A DNA stretch of 64,000 nucleotides, from positions 1 through 64,000 of the forward strand of contig JADNRY010000213.1 of the NCBI GenBank assembly GCA_015501585.1, given 5' to 3'. Source of the stretch: Rhodocollybia butyracea. Its lineage: Eukaryota > Basidiomycota > Agaricomycetes > Agaricales > Omphalotaceae. This document shows positions 10,981 to 21,259 of the stretch, in pieces. The position numbers were made by a program, and so were the translations under genes. Within the stretch, counting starts at the first letter, position 1. Every line of letters starts with the position of its first letter. The notes under the pieces were generated by a model. That model did not search any database. It worked only from the letters and a program-made list of their open reading frames with translations, and was not told the DNA's origin.

Positions 10981-12752
10981 TCAGTTATTACAGTTATTGA
11001 ACAACTCTGACCCAGTTCCAATCGTGGCGTTGACATCTAATACGGGTGAAAGAGGATGGAAATACTCAGCACACAAAGGTTCAAGGAGAGATAGAAAAGA
11101 CATACAATCAAAAAAGTCGCCTACGGGTATCATATCCAGCACTCCACTGTTATTGGCCCCCAATGGCAGCGACGTGTGGATGGGTTGACCGCCCCAGAGG
11201 ACGCGGAGGAAGAAAGCGGAAGTAGACTTCTGTTGGTAGAGTTCGAAGACAAGTTCAGAGCCCCTAGGAGAAGAATGATTGAACTTCGAACAATGACTCC
11301 GGTAAAAAGATGACACTCACATTCCAGGCCAAACCATTTCTGAAATCTGCAAGATTCCGAGAAGCGGAGCCATCGACCCGTCATGAGCGACATTATGGAA
11401 ATATTTGACCTTACTGGTCCCTTGCAACTGCTCCTGCAGATGCCCAACCAGCTCCAGTACCCAAGCTCCATAATGCAACGAGCTATACAGCGTTGACTCT
11501 GGTGCATCCCGGTAATAATACGAATACTCGTAGTTGCCCAGACGGTATACGGTATTGGCTTCCTCTTGGGTTACACAGATGGAACTATCGTTGACGGAGC
11601 AGGGGAGCGTCTTGGAGTGACATTGCTTTGCAGACATATTGTCATAGTAGCTGGGTAGATAGCTCAAACAGGAAGGCAGAGCACCATGATACAGATACTC
11701 ACTGATCGAAACTCGTATGCCATCCCGCAGTATCGTTCAGCGGTATCCCAGAAACGGCATCCAACTTGTCATAAAGCGGCTGCGCATCCATAAGATGCAA
11801 CGTCCAATTCGAACTGTCTGTCGTGTACTGGGTAAAAAGTTGGTTTGCATTAGGACAGCTATACGCCGGCTCCAATGAATCATAGGTCTCAGATTGAATC
11901 AAAGCATCAGCATTGTCGGTATCGGGGAACAGGCCATGCAACAACCCTCCACTGACTTGAGACGTGATTTGATTATTTGTAACCCGAATCTGGAAAGTGG
12001 AAGGATCGAGAGTGGTAGAAAGACCCAAGCGAGAAGCGTATACGGCGCGGAGGTCTGATCCATGAGTATGAGAGTCGATGATGCCTGCGGTGGTTATTTG
12101 AGGAAAGGCGCAACTGTAGGAGTAGCATGACCAAGTGTAGATTGATGTTCATTTAGAGTACGTACTTGCTCCCAACGAATCCTGGACCAACACTGTCCGT
12201 GAAAGGATTAGATTGATCCGTGTAGGCATTCCATTGAACAACAGTAGGGTTTTGCGCTACGCCAACTGGTCCTATACCATAATAAACAGGTCCATCTCCG
12301 GGACAGTCCCACTCTATGTTTTCCTTGAAGAATGTATTCGTATTGTATGGGGTTCTTTTCTGGTGCCTTTGTATGACTTCGATGTATCTAATGATAGAAG
12401 TCAGTTGGGATGATCACGAGGAGGAAGTTGGAACGAGTAGGTACTTGAGTGTGAATTCGCTTTCTGAGGGGGTTCTTCAAAGACGTCAGGATTTCAATAG
12501 AAACGAAAAGAAAACAGCTCACATGTACTCCCGTACTCTAACATGGGGCATATTACACCAGTTGTAAATCCCATACTCGTCATTCGGAGTAACAGACGAG
12601 TTGAATATCCCAGGAGCACCAGTTCCATTCAACACAAACGAAAGGTTGTTCAGATTCGTTGACGCTGGTGCGAAATGCACTACGTTCTGGCTGATCACAG
12701 TAGTGGCCGGTAAAAGCGCGAGGAACTGTAGAACGTTGAGACGGGAAATCAT
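10981..12752 (-). CDS. Secreted histidine acid phosphatase family protein
   Basis: Seven exons (12752-12523, 12474-12445, 12387-12166, 12113-11703, 11662-11321, 11263-11106, 11036-10981) total 1449 nt, giving 482 aa; exon 2 is only 30 bp. Residues 1-21 (MISRLNVLQFLALLPATTVIS) are a signal peptide. The branch-2 histidine phosphatase signature is present: RHQKRTPY (catalytic His) early, SHTHGSDLRAVYASR in the middle, and the proton-donor pair in HNVAHDGSMAPLL. The family hydrolyses phosphomonoesters through a phospho-His intermediate; several N-glycosylation sites fit secretion. I prefer the ATG at 12752 over the upstream one at 12791, because the latter overlaps a TATATA box at about 12790. 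It is divergent from the phospholipase-like gene at 13279. Substrate (phytate, lipid phosphate or other) cannot be told. Confidence 0.88.
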
Positions 12753-13278
12753 GGTGGGTGTCCCGAAAAGTTTCGTGACCTCTCCCTCCATATATAGTTT
12801 TTGAGCATACAGGATGAAGAAATCTGATGATTGCCACTCTATGGGATCGGTAATAAAGTTCTAACGAACAAGTGACTGAAGAACGTGGGCGTCGGCCCGC
12901 GACTTTCTTCAACGTTCGCCTCGACCATCACGATTCACCTGGCGGGTGAACAGAAAATGGATCCGCTAGTGTCTGGCGCTCATACAAGTCCAACGTGGGC
13001 GGCTAAAATATACAAGCGGTGGGCGGTTAAAATTCACGCACGCCGCTGACACGCGCTGACTAGCGTGGGCACTACTGGTTTTCTTCCAGAAAGCAAAACT
13101 TATTGACCTCAAGGTGGAACGTGCTTTCGAGGATAAATATTATCGTCAGCGCCCGTGGCCAGCCTGGTCAACTGACATCGGGTATGCCTTACGGGATTAT
13201 CGATTAAACCTTGATTCATTTGAACTTGAAATTCTTTATAAGAACGTCCAACTCGCTTCACTCCTGTTCAAACCAGCC
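12753..13278. promoter_or_regulatory. Shared divergent promoter with repeated CACGTT boxes
   Basis: This 526-bp region separates two divergent secreted-enzyme genes. It contains AACGTGGGC at 12882-12890 and 12992-13000, and AACGTG at 13118-13123, that is CACGTT read on the other strand three times. CACGTG/CACGTT is the binding core of the fungal bHLH regulator Pho4. A related GCGTGGGC occurs near 13063. The link to phosphate control is inference. Confidence 0.4.
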
Positions 13279-14873
13279 ATGCGCGGGTCCTTTTTCAAAT
13301 TCGTTTACCTCGTTCCAGCTCTCGCCGGATTCATTACCGTCTCCCTTGGCCAGTCAGCTCAGCAATCTCTCGCTCAGGATGCGCTTGCAGCTATCCTACA
13401 GAGAGGAGCCCCAATCTTGGGATTTGATACCGGCTGCGAGTCAAGTGTGAAAACATGCGATTGGATGGCAAAGATCCCGGACAGCACCCTTTTGGTTCAT
13501 ATGAGTATTCCTGGGACACATGATTCAAGTACCTGTATGTGTGAACGCGTTCTCTTCCTGAATCGAGCTAATTGTGGATATTATAGGGAACTACACTCAA
13601 GCGACACAAGATTCCCTTGTTCGATACACTGGCCCGTGAGTGGCGACGTACTATTCCTCTAGAAATGAAATAACGTCCTGTGGTATCGTAGAATCCCAGC
13701 AGCCGAGTTCTTTCAATGTCAGGACCAATCCTACTTCCAAATGTTAAATTCTGGCATTCGTGTGTTTGACCTTCGTGTCGCGTTCAATCCAGGAAATGAT
13801 ACTATTGGGTTTTATCATTGTGAGTGTATGTTTCCTTGACCAGTAACTCCAAAGCTATTATAGCCAAGGGGTTATATGAAGATCCTTGCAATAAGATCAA
13901 TTGTTTTTGGATGTCACGGGCTTGAGCCCTGCTGGTCTTTAATCTCGTGCAGCGGTTGCCATCAGTCCTAACCTCCTCCTAGCGCAGGCCCTCCTCGCAC
14001 CCGACACGCGACTGGAAGACGTTTTGTTCGGATACTACAGCTGGCTCGACGCTCACCCCACTGAAGCAGTCCTCTTATCCATCAACTATGAGAGTGGGAC
14101 GGGTACGCAAGATACCCAGGCTTTCCAGGAACAATTGTACGATATTTTGAGCAGCGATCTGGCTTCAAAGTACTGGGTGCAGGTCAATGGGACGGTGTGT
14201 GGCATCTTTCTACCAGATGCCCGATAACTTATGCATATACCCGCAGCTCGGTACCCTAGGCGAAGCACGCGGAAAACTCACTCTCCTTCAACGCTACGAC
14301 TATAGTCTCCTTCCCGATACCCCCGAGTACAGCAAACGCATTGGAATCCACCTCGACCCCGAAGACTGGACCGACAACACTCCCAACATCACACTTGTAT
14401 ACAACACCGTTAACGGGGTGCAGGAAATAGCTTATATTGAAGATTACTACGAAACGGACGGTCTTCCCGCTACTGCTAGTGTTGCTGAAAATATTCAGTG
14501 GAAATATAACGCTACGCTTGCGCATTTACAAGAAGCTATCGACCCCAACTTCCATCCGGACCAGCTGTATATTACCTTTGCGAGCGCGGAGCATGATACG
14601 GTTGGAGTGACGCCTAGGGTAGGTTTGAACTCCTCGAGTTTGCGCATCTGAAGCTAATGATGTGTTAGAACATGGCCCTCGGAAATGGTACGAATGTTCC
14701 TGGAGTCAACCAAAAGATCCTTCCGTTCTTGCAGCAGAACGCGGGGAAAAGGTTCGGGATCATCAGTGAGTCGTTCTACTGTCGTCTTGGTAATATCTCA
14801 CCGACTCTGTGTCCTAGTGCTTGACTTTTTCGGCTCTGTGCCCGGTGTTGTGGAAGCCATTATTGGTGCTTGA
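13279..14873 (+). CDS. Secreted PLC-like phosphodiesterase (PI-PLC X domain)
   Basis: Seven exons (13279-13534, 13587-13635, 13692-13819, 13953-14194, 14247-14618, 14669-14765, 14818-14873) total 1200 nt, giving 399 aa. Residues 1-24 (MRGSFFKFVYLVPALAGFIT...) are a signal peptide. The PI-PLC X catalytic block is seen in HMSIPGTHDSS (catalytic His), followed by NSGIRVFDLRV and DVLFGYYSWLDAHPTEAVLLS, the usual order in the TIM-barrel phosphodiesterase superfamily. The second His of classical PI-PLC would fall near GFYHS. Such fungal proteins cleave phosphoinositide or GPI-type phosphodiesters or are uncharacterised. An upstream in-frame ATG at 13114 would bury the signal peptide, so I start at 13279. 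It probably works outside the cell with the divergent acid phosphatase. Confidence 0.87.
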
Positions 14874-15565
14874 AAAGTGACAGTCCGTAGGTCTTGATGA
14901 GAGGAGTGCTGAAGGGGTAAACAGCGTTATCGTACATTTAAATCCTCCTGTAGCTTTTAATTTTGTCTCAAGTCACTCATTATTTTTAAATTTAACTTTG
15001 AAAAGAGACTCGGAGCAATAGAGATCTCCTTTAACGATATCCAGTAATCCAGGCGCGATACCACCGAACCACTGTTCAACCTAGAATCGAGACTCGTGGT
15101 CGTTCATGAAGTTCACCCGACTTGGAGGCCCAATGATGAAAACTAAACTCATACCAGTGCCTTTTCCCAACTTTATCTTCGCGAGGTACTGCGATTCTGG
15201 TCTAAAAAGTAGCATACCTACATGATCTCATTGGAGGAGGATTAAGTTGCTATTTTATCGTGTTCCAATCGTGTTCTTCCAATTTTATCCTAGAGGTCCC
15301 GGGACAAAAGTCCATAGCTCTCGCAAAGGTCCTAATCGGTACTATAGCTTCGTATGAAACGCACCAAGGCTTGTTTGAGAGCGAAAAGAAAGATATGTCA
15401 CAATGTCAGTACACACGTGACGTCACACCACGTGTTAGCATGCTAAGCAGCTAACATGAAGCTACATAAAAGATTTGGTAGTATGTATAGTATGTACGTG
15501 TGCATTAGACTACATATCTAGGGATTTGGCACTTGGAATAGGAGTGGTGTGTACATGCAAGAGAT
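14874..15565. other. Convergent intergenic region with a palindrome cluster
   Basis: No gene. Between two convergent genes it holds a 33-bp cluster of perfect palindromes: CACGTG (15414-15419), TGACGTCA (15418-15425), CACGTG (15429-15434) and TTAGCATGCTAA (15435-15446). Confidence 0.5.
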
Positions 15566-17627
15566 TCACGAAATAGGTTGGTATACGTCGGTATGATAGC
15601 TCGGGAGTACTGCTTTGAGATCCCTCAGATACCAGAACCTTTGGGGCGCCGATCTATCGACATTCTCTGTCCCTTCACCGATCGAGCTCATTGAGTCTAG
15701 ATCTAGGTCAACATTCCTCGCAATCTGCACCCATGTACCAACCAAACCCATACCCAACCGAAGCATCTTTGTACTCTCCGGATCGAGTAAGAGGGTAATG
15801 GAATGTTGCAAAGGGTCATGAGCAGGGGCTTTCGCATCGAGCGAATCGCGAATGGAAGGATCATCAGCAGAAGAGCGAAAAGAGTCTGAGCCATGATCGT
15901 AGATTACGCTTTGTCCATCATCGTAGACAACAACCCTACCACGGGAGTTACCAAGTATGTGTGGTACTTTGGTCTCAATCTCGTCCGCATGCTCTGGCCA
16001 CCCAAGCCATGGCTCTAGCACAACCTTGCTTAACCGGATTGAAATTTCCTCTTCAACTGCTTTCGCAGACGGTCCCTCGGAAGATTTATCAAGGTCAAAT
16101 TTCACCACAAAAGGCAAAGATTCGTGAGAATCGGTGATAGAAACAACCTTCCTGACGCTCTGTTCCACCACGCCAGTTGTGTGCGTTAGCGGAAGTGCGG
16201 TGGGTCCAAGCAGAGGAAGGAGCGACATGGATTCATCTAAGGATCCCCAAATGGCAGAAGTGTCCGTTGACCCCCAGTCACTATCTGCAGCTAATGAGAT
16301 GGGAGTAGGTGGGCCTTCTAGAACAACACCTTCTGGGGGCCAAACATCTGAGGTACCAGAAAGAATATCATAAATAGGCAAAGCTTCACCGTGCTTTATT
16401 ATCTCATCCAAATATGGCTCTACTGTTGGGATATCGTCGACTTTGAGCTCATTGACCGATGTCTGCTCTCCCAAGTCTCCTGAAGTAAAATCTGTAGTCG
16501 ACGGGATAACACTCGTCACTTGTAACATATTTTCCGCTACGCCAAACAGCTGTTTACATCCTTGGGTGAATTTGTCGTTCCACGGAAGATGCTTCATGAT
16601 TTTTGAAGTCAAGGGGAGCTCCGAAAGAGCAAGTTCAATAATGGTAAGCGATCGACGAAGAGAGGCTTCGGTTTCAGCCTCATCGTGGGCGAGAAAGCGT
16701 TCGTTGAGAAGGAATTCGACATAAAAGCGGATAATGTGAGGGATAAGAGTCAGATTGCGTTCAGTACTGGAAAGAATTTGGTTCTCTCAGGATTACCGAG
16801 TATAACAAAAATAAATCGATACCTACTAATGAAATCCTTGCTGCATCATATAACTTGACAAGTAGATTTGTATGCTCCTGGCGGGATTATCTAAGAACTG
16901 GTCCGCACGATCTGCTTTGCGATCATGCGACTCTTGAACGAGCTGCTGAATCTCTTCATCATTCTCAACAACCACCGGCCGCCTGTTGTAGTTTTCGTAC
17001 GGCGGGCGAGGACGCTGGCCTTTCTTGTCCCTTTTTCCATTGGCTCGAGGCTTTTCCTCACGCTGAACGTATGTTGAAGACCTGGTAGCCTTGTTATTGG
17101 AATCAGCAGTATAATCATCATCGTCATCAGCATCATCTTCCACCTCCTCTCGGAGCTGGTCCCTTAATATCCATACAGGTATGATATTCATGATTCCTAT
17201 GAACATTTGAAACTAGCAAGCATTTTTGAAACATGAACAGACCAAATCTCGGAGGAGGTTGTTTACCTGATCCCATGGGTCCCTGAGGTTGTAGGGGAAA
17301 TAGCGGTCGTGGCGAAAGGCTTGAGTAGCTTGGTGGAAACGATTGACACGATGGTTGTTCCTACAGAATCCCAAACAATAGTAGTAATTATATCAGAAAA
17401 TGCCTGAGAGCCGAATAAAAGGAACCAAGAGTAAGAGAGACCTACATATCGTAAGAAACTTTGCTCCTTTGCCCCGCGATTTCCTCCCACTGTTCCATCC
17501 ATGGTTTTTGAGGACGCCAAGGACGCTGAGTATCAGGATTTTTGGCCATGTCTGGTTGGATCATCTGTGGAGATAGGATTAATGTATATCTGGCAGTGGC
17601 AACCAAGGGCTCACGCACATGAGTCAT
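15566..17627 (-). CDS. arb1-like: Arb1-like Argonaute siRNA chaperone (ARC) complex subunit
   Basis: Five exons (17627-17619, 17564-17446, 17360-17267, 17212-16827, 16766-15566) total 1809 nt, giving 602 aa. After a charged, Asp-rich linker (EDDADDDDD, about residues 90-100) comes the Arb1-type domain: FLDNPARSIQIYLSSYMMQQG, ERNLTLIPHIIRFYVEFLLNE, a DEAETEASLRRSLTIIELALSELP helix and KHLPWNDKFTQGCKQLFG, ending WYLRDLKAVLPSY. The order and wording match the fission-yeast Arb1 family, whose members hold duplex siRNA on Argonaute before RITS forms. It therefore probably acts in RNAi-directed silencing. The first exon is only three codons; the gene could instead start at an ATG in exon 2. Its position amid transposons is suggestive but not evidence of function. 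Confidence 0.72.
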
Positions 17628-17812
17628 CAGTGGCCAAAGGAGCAGAGAGAGAAAAATCAGGGGAGGTAGAAGTTTGTTATTACAAAACGAGGTAGCTGTT
17701 CCAGAGTCCCAAAATTCCAGATCTAAAAAAGTGAAAGTTCAAAACAATAAAGATCGTCGATAAGCGCTCGATTTTCCTTTCCCAAAATGGTGAAAGCAGC
17801 TCATTTCCACGG

Positions 17813-17820
17813 TATAAAAA
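17813..17820 (+). promoter_or_regulatory. TATA box of the HTH gene
   Basis: TATAAAAA 73 bp upstream of the ATG at 17893. This spacing supports that start. Confidence 0.5.
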
Positions 17821-17892
17821 TCGAAGAGGTCAATCAATCACGCTACTTATCTTTCTTCGGTACCACCACCACTCACCTGTACTTAATACACA

Positions 17893-18307
17893 ATGGCCCC
17901 CGATCCCCAATGTGCAGCTTTGAACGCTGCCAAAGCTAGGACAGGTATACTTTCGTCCATTGCTACTGATACATTTTGTCAGACTAAATCTTCTACTAGG
18001 AATGTCCTACGGGCAGATCGCCTCCCAGATCGGTCAATCTGAGCAACATGTCATAGACAGTAAGTATCTAATCTTGTCCCAAGTCTATCGCAGAACTCTA
18101 ATGAAGCAATCGATGATAATCTTTTTTTTGGGTTGTGTTTCTGCAGTCTGCACTGGGAAATCCAAGCCTACCACGTCAGAGTTTAACGCTCTTGCAAGGG
18201 TGTTGAATATCACCAGTGCTGTGAGTCCCTCTACTAATCCACGTAGGCCCATCATGAAATGACTTCCATTTCAGTTGCCTTCCGATGGAAACCATGCTGG
18301 CGCCTAA
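17893..18307 (+). CDS. Orphan cyanase N-terminal-type HTH protein (72 aa)
   Basis: Four short exons (17893-17944, 18000-18059, 18147-18220, 18275-18307) total 219 nt, giving 72 aa. The protein is essentially one helix-turn-helix unit: AAKARTGMSYGQIASQIGQS, then EQHVIDICTGKSKPTTSEFNALARVLNI. This resembles the N-terminal HTH of cyanate hydratase and the Cro/C1 fold. The C-terminal catalytic domain of cyanase (Arg, Glu, Ser residues) is absent, and the next 100 bp contain no such domain. It may be a free-standing DNA-binding or dimerisation module; its partner is unknown. It is TATA-driven, so probably well expressed. Confidence 0.72.
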
Positions 18308-18444
18308 ATTATGTCCTCTTATCTCCTATCTAAACAAGTTGAAACCACTATGTTGTACTATGTACGTTATAAAGAAATATCTTCGTAAGAAATATCTTTG
18401 TTGTATCTGCATTGAATGAATTTGAGCTTCCACCAAACGTTACA

Positions 18445-19358
18445 TCATCTGTCAGCACGCAATTTTTCTCTCAGCCTTTCCAACGCCTTCCCCAGCTGGT
18501 TACTTCCCCGACCACCTGCACCAATGCCCCAAAAAGAATCTTTGTCGGAATCCTAGCATTTCAAAGTCAGGAAGTATTGAATACTAATAATCCGTCAAGG
18601 CTACCTCAACGAGCTCCGCATTTCCGTGGCCAAAAGCTCTTTCTTCAGATCAGAGTGTTGAGTAAACTTCTGGTAGAGTGTCTCATCCATCTACATGTAG
18701 TAGATGAGTAAATTCTATCCGGGAAAAGACAAGGAGAATAAACCTTTTCAACGTTAACCTTCCTCCAGTCAGATCTCACATTCGCCTGGTATCGGCGTGC
18801 TTCAGACAGCGCAGCGCTAGGTGTCGCGCATGTTCGGATGTGTTCAGCGAGGTCAGGTTGGTGCCCTTGAAACTGTCAAGATTATGTTAGCTGGGGTCGC
18901 AGTCACCTTTGAATCAAAAACGGCCTTACCTTGAATGACTGGAACAAATGTTCGCTAGTAGGATATCTTTTCCCGTTGTACGTTACTGAATGGGTGGAGA
19001 AATTGGTGAACCCGTAATGAGGGTCACGCCTGCGGTAAAAGAGAATCCGACGGCGAGGTGTTGTTAAACTCTTTTCCATGTCAGGTTGACCGAGAGGCTT
19101 GGATGTAGATGTAGTAGGGTGGGGCGCAGTCGGCTCCGATAGCTCGGAGCTGAAACTTTGGATAGAAGGCGAGCCGGCTGGTGTGATGGATCCAGAGGCC
19201 ATGTTTAAACCGCTGGAAGTAGCAGTGGCATAAGAGTATGTGATCGGGGGGCTGCCCACTTTCAAAACAAGTCCGGAGCCAGTAGAATGAGCAGAAGACG
19301 AAGTAGAAGTCTTACTAGTAGATTGTCGAGGTTGGGAACGATGATTATTGGAAGACAT
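18445..19358 (-). pseudogene. NADAR-domain gene, copy A, with a 1-bp frameshift
   Basis: A tandem paralogue of the gene at 19476-20800. Exons 19358-18930, 18872-18744, 18690-18605 and 18552-18445. A Ser/Thr-rich N-terminal region of about 110 residues is followed by the NADAR core: RRRILFYRRRDPHYGFTNF and GKRYPTSEHLFQSFK. The third exon is 86 nt, whereas the matching exon of copy B is 87 nt; the missing base lies near 18621-18627 in the codons for TGNAE. The shift puts the conserved last block (DSDKDSFWG, then LGKALERLRE) out of frame. So copy A is either a recent pseudogene or carries a sequencing error. The intended start at 19358 gives MSSNNHRS. Confidence 0.75.
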
Positions 19359-19475
19359 GTAAGATAATCTCAAGTACAAGAACGATGGTACGAGAACAAG
19401 ATAGAAGCACACATGTACAGAGGCACGATTAAAGATGACTCCATCTAAGTCACTGGCGCTTAAATCAACTATGAA

Positions 19476-20800
19476 CTAGTCGGCGCGAAATTGCTCTCTC
19501 AACCTTTCCAGTGCCTTTCCCAGTTCGTTTCTTCCCTTACCATCAGCTCCAACACCCCAGAAAGCATCTTTGTCGGAATCCTAAACGATAAAGTAAGCAT
19601 ACGCTAATCTATCTCAATTAACGTCCAACTCACCTCGACGAGCTCGGCATTACCGGTAGCCAAAAGTTCATTCATGAGACTAGCGTGCTGAGTGAACTTG
19701 TGGTATATCGTCTCATCCATCTATGTGCAGATCAGTGCTGAAAGACAAGGAGAGTGGTAAGCACGAACCTTTTCTACATTGATTTTCTTCCAGTCGGGCC
19801 TCACCTCCGCCTGGAATCGCCGAGCTTCAGAGAAAGCTGCGCTCGGACGCTCGCCACATGTTCGGATGTGTTCAGCAATGTCAGGGCGATGCCCTTGGAA
19901 CTATGAGAGAGGTTAACTCAAAATGTGACGATTTGGCGTAGTCTTACCTTGAATGACTGGAACAGATGTTCACTGGTAGGATACCTCTTTCCGTTATACG
20001 TTACTGGATGGGGCGAAAAGTTTGTGAATCCGTAATGAGGGTTGTGCTTATGGTAAAAAAGAATCCGACGTCGGGGAGGTGCCGTCATTACCATCGTGGT
20101 CATTGGCCTGGATGTGGCAGCGTTGGGCGTGAGATTAGGTGTTGTCTTCGAGTTGTGTGATCTCCAAACTGCGGGAGAATTCGGTGGAGTCATAGGTGTC
20201 ACGGACATGCGTTTTGAAGCAGCAGCAGCAGTGGCAGGGGAAGTAACATCACCTGGTTTGAGGCTAGTTCGGCGACTTCGGTATCGGGAGCCTGCTCCGG
20301 GAAAAGTTTCAGAGTTATACGAGGACGAGGTGGAAGTGGAGGTAGTGCTAGGGGATTGTCGGTGGTGATGATTATTGGAAGCATCTTGAGCAGAGCGAGA
20401 ACGAGTTGAATCTCCCAGTACAACAACATGATGCCTCTCTGTGAGAGACTTACTTCGATGCACGGTGGAGTCGGTGTTCTCCTCCCTGATACTGGAGAAA
20501 GCTCCATTGAAGTGTTCCCCGTTCTCTTCCGAAATATCCGCAATGTCAAGAATATGCTGCGTCTCCCATTGCTCGGGAGGTACCTAATAATTGTCAGCAA
20601 TGAACATATTCCGCAGAGAAGAGACCAACATCAGATTTGACGAAGATCGTGCGACGACTACGTTCCTCTAGTTCTACACGATATACTCCGTTCTGGCAGA
20701 CAACAGGAGACGTGGGACTGCTGGAGCTATTCGAGCTGTAATTGTGAGAATACGGTGCGGTTGTTGAAGCCGTAGCTCGAGTAATGATAATAGAAGGCAT
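19476..20800 (-). CDS. NADAR-domain protein, copy B (ADP-ribosylglycosidase-like)
   Basis: Six exons (20800-20630, 20583-20454, 20384-19948, 19900-19769, 19720-19634, 19580-19476) total 1062 nt, giving 353 aa. The N-terminal about 200 residues are low-complexity and Ser/Thr/Pro-rich. The NADAR (DUF1768, YbiA/RibX) domain follows: ILFYHKHNPHYGFTNFS, GKRYPTSEHLFQSFK with the conserved Glu of SEH, DIAEHIRTCGERPSAAFSEA, and the closing DSDKDAFWGVGADGKGRNE. Family members are N-glycosidases; bacterial ones act on riboflavin intermediates or remove ADP-ribose from guanine. It is tandem with the damaged copy A and divergent from a PARP-like gene at 21260. The first exons are less conserved; an ATG at 20857 is an alternative start. 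Confidence 0.85.
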
Positions 20801-21259
20801 GCAGAGCACGAGTTTGGTGTTTTGAGTTATAGTTAGATGTTCGAAGATGATTTTCAAGCTACTGGGGAAGAGTGTTGGTGAAAAGCCGGCGACAATGCTG
20901 CGAGCAAGGTGTTAGAGCGAGTCTGCTGCAGGTGCTGAAGATATAGAGGTATCTTGGCGCTTAGTACACTTGGGAAGGCGGTGATATTGCATGATGCCTC
21001 ATTGTAACAGGGAGGGACTTGACCTTTCATTGTAGGCGTGTTTACCAGCAGATTCACTGCGGCCACAGCTGGCAATAATGTGGCATTCTATGAATCTATG
21101 AGGTGAATGGTGGTTTAGCGCTGAAACAGGCGCGTGACGCAATTCAATAAACTTGCACAAAGCGGTCATGCCTCGAGACCTGGGCATGTTCGCGATCCAT
21201 AGCGGACGAGCGCATGGTACCGGACTTTGAGCATCGTATAGCATTAACCATGCACAGAC
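20801..21259. promoter_or_regulatory. Divergent promoter between NADAR B and the PARP-like gene
   Basis: 459 bp between the two divergent ATGs. No convincing ORF or repeat is seen, and I recognise no specific operator. Its interest is that one region could drive both an ADP-ribosyl writer and an eraser. Confidence 0.4.

Noticed and set aside
20854..21244. Two minus-strand ORFs of 73 and 81 codons in the NADAR/PARP-like spacer
   Set aside because: No motif, and they overlap each other in the divergent promoter region.
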